From Lyophyllum atratum (Eukaryota; Basidiomycota; Agaricomycetes; Agaricales; Lyophyllaceae), in the NCBI GenBank assembly GCA_014905825.1, contig JACGCN010000011.1, forward strand, positions 310,001-374,000: a stretch of 64,000 nucleotides of DNA, in the 5' to 3' direction. Shown one piece after another: positions 45,120-56,366 of the stretch (position 1 is its first letter; the number at the start of each line of letters is the position of its first letter). A program made the translations under genes and the position numbers. Below the pieces are notes generated by a model, which did not search any database, was not told the DNA's origin, and saw only the letters and a program-made list of their open reading frames with translations.

Positions 45120-46264
45120 TCAGCTTTCGAAGTGCGTGCCGCGTTTAGGATCGGCCCGGCGTTTCTCAACGGCCTTCCGCACTTTGCGTTCCGGACGGAC
45201 GACGATGATGGGCACGGGCGAGTGCGTGAGGCAGTATCTGTGGATCAATATATAGTCAGAACACATTCTCAGGAGGAGCATAATATAGACGGCTATCCAA
45301 AATGCATAGACCCGACGCCGAACAGGAGAGTGAAGAAGAGATAATTGGGGAAGAAACTCACTTGCTTACACTGCCAATAGCGGATCCCATATTCATATTC
45401 ATTGCGAGGCCACTGAGAACGGACCGCTTTCCGCGGGTGCCGACGACCACGCTATCTGGCCGGTAGAGCGCGATCAGGCGGTCGAGGGTGTCGGTGATGC
45501 GGCCCGGGATGTATTCTAGAATCAAGGAGAGCTGTGCGAGACGTTAGGAAAGCTCTACGAAAGTAAAACGTGGACGGACCTTGCGATCCGGATCGTACTC
45601 GACACTCTTCGCCTGGATCAAGCGCATTAGCTCACGTGCCTCATCCCGGACGACGTTGTGGTCCTTCTCTGTGGCGGGGTCAGCGTCCAAAGCTACTGTG
45701 TAGGTCTCCAGGACACATACCGAGAACATCCTCATCGACTCCGCGGCAAACGATCAGCTCATCTCCGTCCTGGACCAAAGCCTCCAGCGACCAATCCAGT
45801 GCTTCGCGTCCGCTCTCATCGGGCGACGCAGCGCAGAGGAACGCGCGTGTCGAGCGTGTGCGGCGGTACCCCTCGGACTTGACCTGGAGCGTGAACGAGA
45901 ACATGGACGCGGACTGGTTCTCAAACGTGTCGAAAGAGACCTTGGATGTGTACCCTGGGGTCGTGGGTACATTCGGAGGGTGTGGGTGTGGGTTTGGATG
46001 GGAATGTGGGGGCATGAGAATGGATTGGCCGGGTGAGGGGTGAGAGGACATAGGGGGTGGAGAATGGTGGGCCGTCGGGGTGGTAGAAGGACTGGGAGAG
46101 AAATTGTTAGATGAGGAGGAGGGCGGGGTGGGCGATGGTGAGAGCGACAGAGATGGGACTTGGCTCTCGGGGCTACATGGTAGTGGGATCGACGAGGGGG
46201 GCAGTGGCGAGGTCTGTGGCGTCGATGGCCGCGACGAGTGCTTCATGGCTGAACGGAGTGTCAT
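45120..46264 (-). CDS. universal stress protein (UspA-type) with long disordered N-terminus
   Basis: Exons on the minus strand: 46264-45721, 45668-45580, 45531-45362 and 45237-45120, 306 aa. The first 110 residues are Ser/Pro/His-rich and disordered. The Usp domain starts near RAFLCAASPDESGREALDWS, then VQDGDELIVCRGV. ATP-binding type residues follow in VVGTRGKRSVLSG (G-x-R/G-...S motif) and YCLTHSPVPIIVV. The domain probably binds nucleotide in stress response; the client is unknown. A longer open frame upstream (to 46516) is more likely 5' leader because an ATG with good context lies at 46264. A decayed copy of exon 2 is at 34222-34317. Confidence 0.88.
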
Positions 46265-46761
46265 GGTATTGAAGAGAGTGGATTTAAAACTCCGATATCT
46301 CGCCGTCGACTCTTCAGAGTCTCTTCTGTCCCAACCACTTAGACCGATACAAGGACGATGAGTATCAAGGTCATCGAAGGAACAAGCCGGGCCCTGTACT
46401 TTCTCATACTCTGGAACATGAAAATCTGACTCTCGGTCAATTCTGGTACGCGTCAAGGTCGCGTCGGCATGGTACCGGTTCTGGCAGAACTCGTAGTGAA
46501 GTAAATCAAGCTTCAAACATTCACCCAGCTGAGGATATGCATCGCGGCCTAAAACTAGATATGCTTGGGGGGAGTGAGATCAAGTGGAGGTAATTAGAAA
46601 GGACTGGTGGCGTAGGGTTTCTGTCTCATATATACAGGGCATCTATATTACTACATTCTGCTTCTCGGCTGCGCTTACTGCACATGCATCCCCCATCCAT
46701 CCTGGCCTTGTAAAGAGCACTTCCAATACTTAAGTACACACCGTCAACCAAGTAGCAGCCT
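46265..46761. other. intergenic, no gene seen
   Basis: Upstream of the stress-protein gene and 3' of the 7TM gene. It contains a TATATA-like run near 46628-46635. Confidence 0.5.
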
Positions 46762-48631
46762 TCAGAAGTGGCAGGTCTCCGCATGGCGTCCATCAACCTT
46801 CTGTTCATCACTCCCTACCATCTCCTCCGACCCCTCTCCGCAAACTACCCTCGACTCAGATATCGCAGTTCCTTCAGTGGGAAACGACGCAAACGACAGA
46901 TGTCCAGCAGTAGCCGGACGCGCGGCGCAATTCTCCAAATCCACTGCTTGACTCTTACATCCCCTGAACCCAAACGTCTCCACAAGCGAGAGGTCCTGCC
47001 CAACAAGTACAACAATAACAGATGGGTAAATCCCCTGACGCCCCCATCAGACACACAACAAGACCCCGAGGATACCAATACATACCGTGAAGACAAAGTA
47101 AACGGGAAACAGAATGGAATACAAAGTGTTCATTGCGGACAGCCGGGTGAACGGGATGTAGGCCATGGACACGAATATCAACTATGAACGAATGAGTTTG
47201 TTTTTTCTCTCTTTCGGATTGGCCATGTATGGGCTTACCTGAAAGGCAGAGTAGATGAGCCCGGAATCGGCGAGGATGACCATGATTTCTTGTGCGCGGG
47301 TTCGTTTTGGGGATGGCCCGAGGCAAAGAGATCCCTGGTGGAACCTGGTTGGTAAAAACATGTGAGGGAACTTTGAAAATGTCGTGTAGTTATAATATGC
47401 CACCTGAGCTTTAGAAGAATTAGCACCATGGCGTAGATATTCATCGCGAATGATAGGATTATGGCTATGAAGAGAAAGATATTATAGGGATTACTACGGG
47501 GCTCGCTCAGACACATGTCAGACGAAGAAGAGGGCTTAAACCCAACTGGCGTCTGCGAAGAAACCAGAATATTCGTTAGCATGCAATATCGTAATTCTTC
47601 GGATATTTGCATACCTATTTGACCAAACAAAGGAGGAGGGAGACCACGCAATTGGGCTTGAAAGGAAGGAAGAATAATTTGTGATGAATGCACTGTATAT
47701 CACACCAGTCACTGTGAAGAACGGGTCAATGTTTCGGTTTAACTGCGATGAACAGATAATATCACCGAACGACGCAAGCAAAAGGAAGATGGGACAGATC
47801 AAGACCCGCCGCCGGTTCACATACAGAGCCCACGCCCTCCAAACGACTATAGCATCGCTGATTATCGGCTAAAAAGTCGCAATATCGAACATTTATATGA
47901 TCACATACCGTCAACAGTGATGACCAGCTCAGAACCAGCTCCAGTAAATATGTCCTTTTCTGCGTCGCCCGAAGCCTCGCAACGTCCAACCTCCCAGGAG
48001 TCTCGGGGTCGACGAACGCACCCTTGACTTCAACTATGAAGAGAGCCAGAAATGTGGCTATATATACCGTCACGAGGAGAAAGCTCAAGGTGCTTGCTGC
48101 CAGCATGATGCGCGTGGGATATGACGACAGCCCCTTCTGTCTTTAAAGACCCGTCAAAATGCGCGGTCACGGGCGATCTCAGTGGTTGTACTCACAGAAG
48201 TAGACAGGTAGATGCGTAGAAGATGATCGCGGCGGCTCCTAAAAGTAAGCAAGGAGTAGAATCAGCGCATACTCGTAGGACGGCCAAATGGAGCGGCCAT
48301 GCACCTTGGAGAAAAGCGAATGTCGTCAATTCTGCGATGTTATCAAGAAACACGAGGCCGATGCTCCTCAGCATTTCGCTCTCCGTCAAAGACATCAGCA
48401 GGGGTATACTGTAGATCCTCGGAGGGTTGGAGGACAGGGCGTTCGGGAATCCAAAGTAGAATAAAGAGACGACCATGAATTTATAGCAGTCCTCGACGAA
48501 GGGATTACAAGCTGGGAGTGGAGAATGCTATGTCGCCTGCCATACATAGATATGCATCGCCGCGATGGGTATCATTCGTGACACGATCGACCTGAGGACG
48601 ACATGAGTTTGCGGATGTCCTTCTGCTCCAT
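46762..48631 (-). CDS. seven-transmembrane-type integral membrane protein
   Basis: Minus-strand exons start 48631-48592 (MEQKDIRKLMSSS), 48511-48305, 48238-48196 and 48140-47909, then several more to the stop at 46762. Membrane segments include AAAIIFYASTCLLL, STLSFLLVTVYIATFLALFI, VLICPIFLLLASF, TVTGVIYSAFITNY and IFLFIAIILSFAMNIYAMVL. The DAIVVWRAWALYVNRRRVLI block is characteristic of a large basidiomycete family of 7TM proteins of unknown function, in which the W-R-A-W motif borders a helix. The cytoplasmic tail is about 70 aa. A receptor-like role is often proposed but unproven. The inner exon borders below 47900 are approximate. Confidence 0.75.
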
Positions 48632-49336
48632 GATGAGGGAGCCTCAGTAGACACCTAGAGAACGCATGGGTGAATCAAAGGCGAAGGGGGAGACGCTCGT
48701 CTTTAAGGGAGGTAAAAAGGAACAGAAGCCGAGGTTAAGCCATTCAAAATTAAGAGTAGGGTCAGATACTGAACACAGCTTAGTTGCCTCATGACGATTT
48801 CTCCGCTGTAAGCCAGTGACTCGACAATAGGGCGCCCCATAAAACCCTTGGTGCAGTCACATATAAGACGACACCCTGAGCATCGTGCTTGTCATAACGC
48901 TGTGTGCCAGGTATTTGATGTCGATCGTAACGTCGGGCGCAAAGGAGGGGTCAGGCAGAAATAGGTGTCCTACTGGTGGAGCACTTGACGTCAATTTAAC
49001 GATAAGGAAGTATTTGGCACCTCATGGAAGGGGGCGACAGTGAGCCTGACATGGAAGAAAAGTATTTCGCGACCTCTCGCGTGGACTCCCATTTTAGCCA
49101 CTTTCATTTCCTTCGAACTTGACGACATCATACATAGGTTGAAATCGCCATTCATGAAGATAAGTTGTAGGACGTACATTGGAAACATCTTAGGATATGC
49201 GGGGCAATAGATTCCTGGAGAACTTGCCGGCTAAGTAGGAGGAATTCTAGAGCGATTCAGTAATGGCAGATAGGAAATGTGCAATGTGATCATTGTGAAG
49301 TTCTTTCAAACTCCGACAGATTCCTTGACTCTGACA
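48632..49336. other. intergenic, no gene seen
   Basis: Divergent spacing between the 7TM gene and the WW-domain gene. No coding signal. Confidence 0.5.
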
Positions 49337-50187
49337 ATGGCGACGCCCAAAGACGAGCAATCCCCTGCGACACCCACGTCGACGGAGAGCAAGAGCGAGG
49401 AAACTGTAGAAAAGAATGTAGATGGTGAAGCAGCTGAACAGAACCCGTCTGACCAGGATGCAGCCGAGAAGACCACAGGCGATTCCGTCGAAGCCGCCGA
49501 CTCGGAGGACACCACGCCCGCCTCAACGAGCACCTCTGCTACACCAGCAGCGACACCCTGGCAAGCCATATTTGCGCCACAGTATAACACGTACTACTTC
49601 TATAACGTAGAGACCCAGGAAACGACCTGGGAGAACCCCCTGCTCCCCAGCACCTCGACCCCAGAAACACCCGCAGCATCCGGTTCCGCCACTCCAGCTG
49701 CAGAAGACCCCGCCTCATCAGCATACGCAAACCCCCATGCTGCGCTAGAAGCCGCCGCCCTCGCCGCGGGCATCGACCCCTCCCTTGCGCACCTTGATCC
49801 TACACTTCTTTCCTCTATCCCCTCTTCCTCTGGCGCTCCCACAGGCCTTCCTCCCGCCTTCACTGCGAAGTTCAACGCACGGACCGGTCAGTTCGCCCGC
49901 CCCGACGCACGGGATCCCACACATCTGTCGGAGCATGCACGTGCAGCCCGCATGAGCGAGTTCTATTTCGATGTCGGCGCGTGGGAGCAGCAGCTGGCAA
50001 CGCAAGGGGGTAGTATTATGGGTGGAGAGGAGGAGAATAAAAAGAGGAAACGCCCGAGCAAGAAGGACTTAGTACGTGATCTTCTAATTCTCCTTTGAGT
50101 CAGGCATACTAAGCCGTGCTATAGGACCGCTTTAAGGAGCAGAAGAAACAGAAGAAACTGGCGAAGACGGCATGGCTGCGGACGTAG
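49337..50187 (+). CDS. WW-domain protein
   Basis: Exons 49337-50071 and 50125-50187, 265 aa. The N-terminal 90 residues are acidic and Thr/Ala-rich. One WW domain follows: WQAIFAPQYNTYYFYNVETQ then ETTWENP, with both tryptophans, the aromatic pair and the final Pro. After an Ala-rich linker comes RPDARDPTHLSEHARAARMS and FYFDVGAWEQQ, a block seen with WW domains in fungal splicing or transcription related proteins. The C-terminus is lysine-rich (KKRKRPSKKDL, KEQKKQKKLAK), probably a nuclear signal. The WW domain should bind proline-rich partners. Confidence 0.88.
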
Positions 50188-50729
50188 GAGTAACTCTGTT
50201 TTAGACGACATATATGAAGTACGCGCTGCACATACTTCCTCAATTTACTTGTGCTCGCTGTATTGAATAGCCTCTGTTGTCGGCACTTCCACCTCCTTTT
50301 ATTCTGCAATCATCCTTTCCATACTGGCCTACCTGAGGCACCTGCACATTACCCCCTGGCCGCTTCCGACCTCTCATTTAACTTCGTGACCCGGGGCTAG
50401 TCAATGTTCCGGGGCTAGTCAATGTTCGCGATTCAGGCTCCTCCTTCCTTCCTTTCATATTCATTTGCCTGCACGTCTGCTGGGCGAACCCCATTAAAGT
50501 AAACGGGGACATGTGGATTTAAAAATAACTTCGCTGACGTTGACCCCATGACCAAAACGATCCTCCTCATCAAAAATCCAACCGCCGTCCATCACACGTA
50601 GTCTACGACCGTCCAGGTCGGCAATGCGAGACGGCCTCCTTTCGCCACTCCTATACACGTATAAAGGCCCATCAACACGATGACCACAAGTCCTAGCCCT
50701 CCCCCGTCTCCTCCCTCTACTCCTCCATA
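50188..50729. other. intergenic, no gene seen
   Basis: A short direct repeat GGGGCTAGTCAATGTTC occurs twice in succession near 50392-50426. A TATAAAGG element at about 50660 fits a TATA box for the secreted-protein gene 65-70 bp downstream. Confidence 0.5.
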
Positions 50730-51219
50730 ATGTTCTTCAGACTCGCTCCCCTCCTCGCTGTCGGCATGGCTGCCACCACCCAAGCAGCTGTTATCGCCCG
50801 CGCGGACGTCACGCGCGAGGTCGTGGTATGTCGTCATTGTCGGCGTACCACGAGGAGGAGGAAATTGATTTCGGATATGTTTGTGTAGATACCAGAGGGA
50901 CAGACTATCGACGAATTCTGCAGTATTTGGGCTGACACCTGTGTCGCGTGAGTTTCAAGCTCATCTGGTTCATGTGTAATGCACTTTGCTGAGCGACTGC
51001 TCGTACAGTCTCGCACATCGTGCGGGCAAGGCGTACTATGTGTGTGGTGCTGGGTATGATGGCCCCAGTATGTCGTACTTCTTGTCTTGTATTGAAGATC
51101 GTCTCAAATTGCCTCATGTAGCCTCTGCACGGGTAGATTGCTTGGCTTTGACGGGAACGCCTGCGACCGATTTCACGGATAAGGTCGTGCAGAAGCTTGG
51201 GCTCAGCTACTTCTCTTGA
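50730..51219 (+). CDS. small secreted cysteine-containing protein
   Basis: Exons 50730-50825, 50889-50947 and 51009-51219, 121 aa. A signal peptide (FFRLAPLLAVGMAATTQAA) precedes a mature part of about 100 aa with five cysteines (FCSIW, TCVA, VCGAG, SCIED, DCLAL). No named domain is recognised. Size, signal peptide and cysteine content resemble fungal effector-type proteins, but this is not evidence of function. Confidence 0.8.
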
Positions 51220-51859
51220 TTTGCCTGCGTAGTTGGACTTTTCGCAGCGGACGTCTAGTGCTATCCCTGTTCGTTAGCTACACAATGGATGGACGGCATT
51301 TCTTGTGTATTATTAGCGTTACAATGTTTGACGCCATGGAACATTGTTATCGACCGACCCGTGCCGCCACATCTCAGTTTTCTTTCTGAAGATATCTCCC
51401 TGCCCGGGAGCCGAACTTAGCTCTCGCACGCTAAGGTGCCTCATCTCACTATGTTGATGACGGGCGAGCGTACCGAACTGATATACTGGCAAGGAGTCAC
51501 GTAGTCCACTGCGACAGGGCAGTCTTGTCCACGTGCGGGGAGGCCAACCGGTGGCTTCTCATGTCAGGTTTCCACTGACGAGCTCATGGCGAAATGGGAT
51601 TATCTGTACAGGAAGATTCTTGACTTATCAGTTTAAATGCGAAACGAGATGAAGCAGGCATGTTAGTGGACGATGTGTTTGCGAGCAACTCAATCGACCG
51701 TCGCACATAGCATCTAGAGCCAAGATCTCGCATCATGCAAGTTTAGTTAAACCAGTCTTGCGGGTGGCTAATAGTAAAGATGAAATGTGTATACCACGCC
51801 ACGTCGTACGAGGTATAAGGAAGAGGCTCCATTCTCAGAACCCTTCCATGATCGCCCAA
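51220..51859. other. intergenic, no gene seen
   Basis: Convergent spacing between the secreted-protein gene and Nop53. No coding signal. Confidence 0.5.
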
Positions 51860-53580
51860 TCACTCAAACCGCTTCCTTGCATGCGTTTCATACTCGACCA
51901 TCTTCGCACGACGCCTCTTGGGCCTAAAATAGTGGCCGGTCAGATCCATAACGGCCAGCGGCAAAAGGCACACGTACAAGACAGGAACACGGGGCTCAAC
52001 AAGCGCACGCTGTTGCAAGCTGAGGAAGCGGTCCCGGAACAAATTGCCCTCCGGCTACAGGTGCAAAACGACTATCAGTAACTAGCAGAGGTGGAAAGAG
52101 ACCGCCAACGCACCTTGAGCGCCCGTAAAGACTCGCTGAGGTCCTCGCCTAGCTGCACATCAACAGCACCCTCAGGGACCTTATGCTTCCCCAGTTTCTG
52201 ACCCGCCAGCCCGTGCTGTTTCAGCTTCTCCGTCGCAGCCGTCTGCTTTTGTGCATGCGCCGCCTCCCACGCCAACAAGAGTCTGTTGTTGGTCCGTCGC
52301 AGACTCTTCGCGGAGGGTATCACCGCCAGCATCCGTTTCCGCGCAACACGTTCAGCCAGCTCGCGTTTCTGGTCAAGGGGGGTTATATGCGTCAGAAAAA
52401 GCTGCGGAGGCGCAAGATGGAAGGAAGGGATCATACCTCAGCGAGTAAGCGAGCAGCCTTCTTCCTCTGCGCCTGAGTTTTCCTCGGTGGGAGTTTCTTC
52501 GCCCGCACCTCCTCCTCACCTTCCACACTCTCTTCGTCGTCGTCCTCCCCCGCCACGTCTGAATGCAACTTCATCCCAGGGGGCAACGCCGGGTTCTCGT
52601 CCTCCGCATCCTGCCGGGCGCTCTGTATCTTTTCCTTCACGTCGGCGAGCTTTTCCGCGTCCCGGATCCGGCGCTCCTCGAGCTCGTGGGCGTGCAGCAG
52701 GAGCGCCTGGTGCGCTTCGACGGGGGGGTTGTATGAGGTTCCTTGGTGGGGCTCGACGATGGCGGGGATTTCTATTGCGTCCCGGACATGAGAACCTGCC
52801 GGAGCCTATCCGGGTTGGGATTTAATTTTTTAAGCGGGCATAGTAAGACACAGTGGGTGGGTGCATACCTTGAACGTTTTCTTCTGTACTGTCTCAAGCC
52901 CGTCCTTGAGCGGCTCCTGGGGGGGTGGAGCTGCCCATGCATCGTAGTTGCCACTACTTTTTACAGCCTCGCTCAGCTCCAGTAGTGCGCTTCCGGCACC
53001 GAACTCTGCTGGGTCGACCACGCTGTTGAAAGGTCCTTTGCGGGGACGCTTTCCCACTCTGAGGAGGCGGGCTTTATCTTCATGGCTGACGGTTGATTTC
53101 CGTTTTTGGGAGGCAGAGGAGGGTCGAGAAAAGACAGCGGGCACAGCTGATCGCTGGGCAAGGATTTTGGTTGATGTTAATTGGGAGCTGGAGAATCGTT
53201 GGGATTTGCGCACTATAAATTAGGTTAGATGTCGGTAGGGGTATGAAGCGATGGAGAGTGAGAACGGACTTTGGGCATCGCCTGTAACGTCAATCTGGAA
53301 TAAGTCTTGATCTTTCGTTGCCTGTAGCGGTTTCCTACGAACGAGAATTAGAGTCCAGCTTCGCAGCCAAAGCCAAGGAACAAGCTTACCCTGTAACCCT
53401 CTCCTCCGCCCTCATGCCCTCCAAGGCCTCCTCCACATCCTGAATATCGACGTTTTTCCGCCATGCACGCTTCCCTTTCCGACTCGATTGGCCGAGCTGG
53501 GACGGTGCGCCTACTGCAGATCTTGTGGATTTCTTTGTCTTGGTAGCATTCGCGGTCTTGGCCGACGATGTTTTCGCCAT
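51860..53580 (-). CDS. NOP53: Nop53 ribosome biogenesis factor
   Basis: Seven minus-strand exons: 53580-53390, 53334-53270, 53212-52869, 52805-52437, 52368-52114, 52054-51978 and 51923-51860, all in phase. Family hallmarks are KGKRAWRKNVDIQDVEEAL, DLFQIDVTGD, DAWAAPPPQE, GTSYNPPVEAHQALLLHAHE, KLPPRKTQAQRKKAARLLAE and VPEGAVDVQLGEDLSESLR, ending RAKMVEYETHARKRFE. Nop53 is a nucleolar protein that recruits the exosome-associated helicase Mtr4 to pre-60S particles during 27S/7S pre-rRNA processing (GLTSCR2 in animals). The alternative acceptor in exon 4 (52805) was chosen to keep the frame. Confidence 0.93.
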
Positions 53581-53723
53581 AGTTGCTAGCTGCAGAATTT
53601 GAGATGAAGGCTGAGGATACCTTTTTTTGGAAGCACTTGGTAAACAACAACAATCGATTGCGATGTGGACCAAAATTTGTTTTTTCTCCTGTCCGAAACG
53701 TCGACCGCGCGACTTGTTCACAT

Positions 53724-53813
53724 GGGCTCTTGGCACAGGGGTAGCGCGCACGCTTCGCATTCGTACCTATCGATGCTTGCGTGAGGTCGTGGGTTCAATT
53801 CCCACAGTGTCCA
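53724..53813 (+). tRNA. tRNA-Ala(CGC), intron-containing
   Basis: GGGCTCT pairs with AGTGTCC in the acceptor stem, with G3-U70 (the alanine identity pair) and one T-T mismatch at 5-68; A73 follows. D-arm GCAC-AGGGGTA-GCGC, anticodon stem CACGC/GCGTG with loop TTCGCA-T (anticodon CGC), T-arm GTGGG-TTCAATT-CCCAC. An intron of 18 bp interrupts after position 37 (53761-53778). A pol III terminator (six T) starts at 53817. Confidence 0.9.
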
Positions 53814-53822
53814 CTCTTTTTT

Positions 53823-54734
53823 CTTACGTCCCATGTCCTTCACCCATTGACATTGGATATCGACCGGTTTCTGGGCTTGCGAGGAGGAGATTTTTGCGCA
53901 AGGCTTCGCTTTCGGCTGGGCTTGATCCTAAATCCTATGCTAACCTCGAGCTTTGACTTAGGTGAACGACAAACGGGCGAACCCATAAGCCGACCACTGT
54001 CGTGAAGTTGTTTGCGACTCACCCGCCCAAGGCTTTCAGAGCATAAGATACCAAAAGAAATTGTGTAGGTATAGTCCGATTTACCTGAACTACCTCGGTT
54101 GTCAATTATTCATTCTACAGGTCTTCCAGTAAACCATACCAAGAGGTAAGTGCCGAGCCAGATGAAAAGATAGGCAGAACAGAGGTAGAATGTCAACGTC
54201 CTCAATCTTAATCCGACTTGAGACCGCCAGCGGCCCGACATCTGAACAACTCATCAGGTGCGAGACCACACAGGTGCTGCACGGAAGGTACTCTGTTGCC
54301 CCACCAGTCTGGAAGCAGTGCATCATCATTTTGCAACAAATTCCGTACTCTAGCGTGGCCGATGGAAATGGGGGATAGCGAGCCCCGATGCACCAATACC
54401 ACATAACCACAGCCTGGCGCAGAATCGTAGCCACTCATAAGCCGCTACGCACACCAAGCTGCCCCCCACTCATAATCATAACGGCCGTGATGTAGAAGCA
54501 TCGACCCGTACCCCGAGGTTGAGGACAGGTCTACGATTCAGTGGACGCAGGATCCGTAGCGGCGCTGGAGCTAGATCAGATCAGTCGTTTGACCACTAGA
54601 GAAGGGTGTTGAGCATGGACGGCAAGCTGGGGTAGCAAAGGTAGCAAAGGGTAGCAAGGTGCAAATGGTCTATTGCTAAAGGAGGCTATGTACTATAGCA
54701 ATGGCGAACATGACCATTATGTCCGAAGTCTCAT
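53823..54734. other. intergenic between the two tRNA-Ala genes
   Basis: Open frames of 75-110 codons on the minus strand near 54102-54438 have no recognisable domain; they may be a relic. No gene is called. Confidence 0.4.
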
Positions 54735-54836
54735 GGGCTCTTGGCACAGGGGTAGCGCGCACGCTTCGCATCCTCATCTGGGCCAGCCCGGTTCATTGCA
54801 TGCGTGAGGTCGTGGGTTCAATTCCCACAGTGTCCA
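54735..54836 (+). tRNA. tRNA-Ala(CGC), intron-containing, second copy
   Basis: The mature sequence matches the copy at 53724-53813. The intron after position 37 is 30 bp (54772-54801) and differs in sequence from the 18 bp intron of the first copy. A T-run terminator follows (54840-54845). The immediate flanks (CATGGGCT and CCACTCTTTTTTC) are also shared, so the two genes are recent duplicates apart from their introns. Confidence 0.9.
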
Positions 54837-55032
54837 CTCTTTTTTCCTTCCAAACCTTTCACCGATTGAGGTTCATCAATTTTACAATTTCAATCTTCTC
54901 CCCGGACCCGATGAAGAGGCGGCGGCCGCGCCGCAGCAAGACCCCGCTCTATCTCAGGCAATTCGAGTACGATACCTCCTATTGTACTTATCTATAGTGA
55001 ATTCTAACGGGTAGTGGATTGAACCTTCCTAG

Positions 55033-55330
55033 ATGATGGAGCTCGTGGACGGGGCGACAGAGGAACCACTCGAATACCTTCCATCCCTTCCTGAAATACT
55101 TAGGGATGAAACTTCATGGGCTGCAAATCCTGAGATCATTGCGTTATTCTTCCACCACGTCGAAAGAACACCGCCGTCAAGCCGTGTCACCAGAGAAGAT
55201 ATAGTCGCGTTTGAACTTGCCAAGATGGCACTCGATGGCGTTGCTGCTGCGAAGTCTATGACAGTGCATCGGGAGGCTGCGGACATGGGGTTTGGATCTT
55301 ACGCGGGTGCTGGTGGCTTCGAGGTGGAGC
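55033..55330 (+). pseudogene. partial copy of the MYND-gene N-terminal region
   Basis: The frame MELVDGATEEPLEYLPSLPE, then SSRVTREDIVAFELAKMALD, aligns with IVDLATREPLRYLPSLIRLF and SGRVTPQDKTRVEVAQIALE of the MYND gene at 34739. No ATG-to-stop gene or MYND finger follows; the fragment ends where the convergent kinase-like gene begins. Confidence 0.6.
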
Positions 55331-56366
55331 GCCCCTTCAGAATGTAGGACGGGTGGGGGTATCGTGCTTCGTCAGGAACCATTGCGAACTCTTTCTGAAT
55401 GGCCTGGACGTCTTCAATCATCTCTTCGGCGTATCGTAAAGCCTCGTCACGGTCCTCCTGCGTTGGGAGCATATAAGACGGTATGAGCGCGACGAGATTC
55501 CTGGATTCCCCTTTCTGGAACGCGCCAACGGGCACGTGGAACCCATAAAACTTCAGATTTGCTAGGTGGATCGTTTCAGAATGAGCATGAAATCCGAAGA
55601 TTGTGTACATACCTGGCAGCCAAAAGTCCAGTGCGATAGCGACGTCATACAACTCTGGACACCCAAATTCCTCTCTACCGGGAGCAAAATCGCCGATGAG
55701 AACATTGGTCCGCGCTTCACACTTGTGTGGCGTCGAATGTTCGAGATCGAGGAGGAAGAATTTGCCGTCTTGGTTTTTCACGATATTTCGTCCGGCAAAA
55801 TCGTGATGCGCGAAACCGCTCGCATGGAGTTTCGTGAATAGCTTGAATATCTGAGCTCTAAGCACACTTTGTTGAGTATGAATTAATGAGGGCGATGTGG
55901 GTACTCACTTGTCCGAGTCCGAAAGACTCTCATGATCGCGCAAGTTAATACTTTCGCCACAGTCCTCCAGCAGCAGCACGGAGACAAGTTTGTCGTACAT
56001 CGTCGCTTGAAAGAGCCCATAGAAACAGGGAATGTGGGTTCCCTGCAGGTGTGTGAGATCCTTCTCGTACCGAAGGGCTTCTTGACTGAACATCGCAGAA
56101 CGCGGGTATCGTGCGTTGACGTCGGTCTTCAGCACGATGCTACGCTGTCCGCCTGACTCGTGGCCGAGAAGCGATGCACGGTATACAGTAGTGTAATCGC
56201 CTTCGTAGATCTCGCTGACTTTGTCGATGTGGTAAGACAGTGTAACGGCTGGTGTGGAGAGATCGGCGGTCTGAGTGACCCGTTGAAACACAAACGGCCC
56301 TGAGGGGGGATCGCGTTCCAGTTCGTGGTTAATACCCAGGTGGCAAGAAAGAAGGAGTTTGCTCAT
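55299..56366 (-). CDS. protein-kinase-like / APH-like protein
   Basis: Exons on the minus strand: 56366-55909, 55866-55613 and 55561-55299, 324 aa. The N-lobe has VYRASLL with a lysine in IVLKTDVNARYP, then FYGLFQATMYDKLVSVLLLE (hinge). The catalytic loop is HASGFAHHDFAGRNIVKN (HxD...N) and the metal-binding motif reads LLDLEHS, where DFG is DLE. The C-terminal third holds HVPVGAFQKGESRNLVALIP. The family is widespread and lineage-expanded in Agaricomycetes; its substrate is unknown. The residues needed for phosphotransfer are present. Confidence 0.8.

Noticed and set aside
51390..51460. Possible tRNA on the minus strand (GTTCGGCTCCC)
   Set aside because: No T-stem or acceptor stem can be formed.
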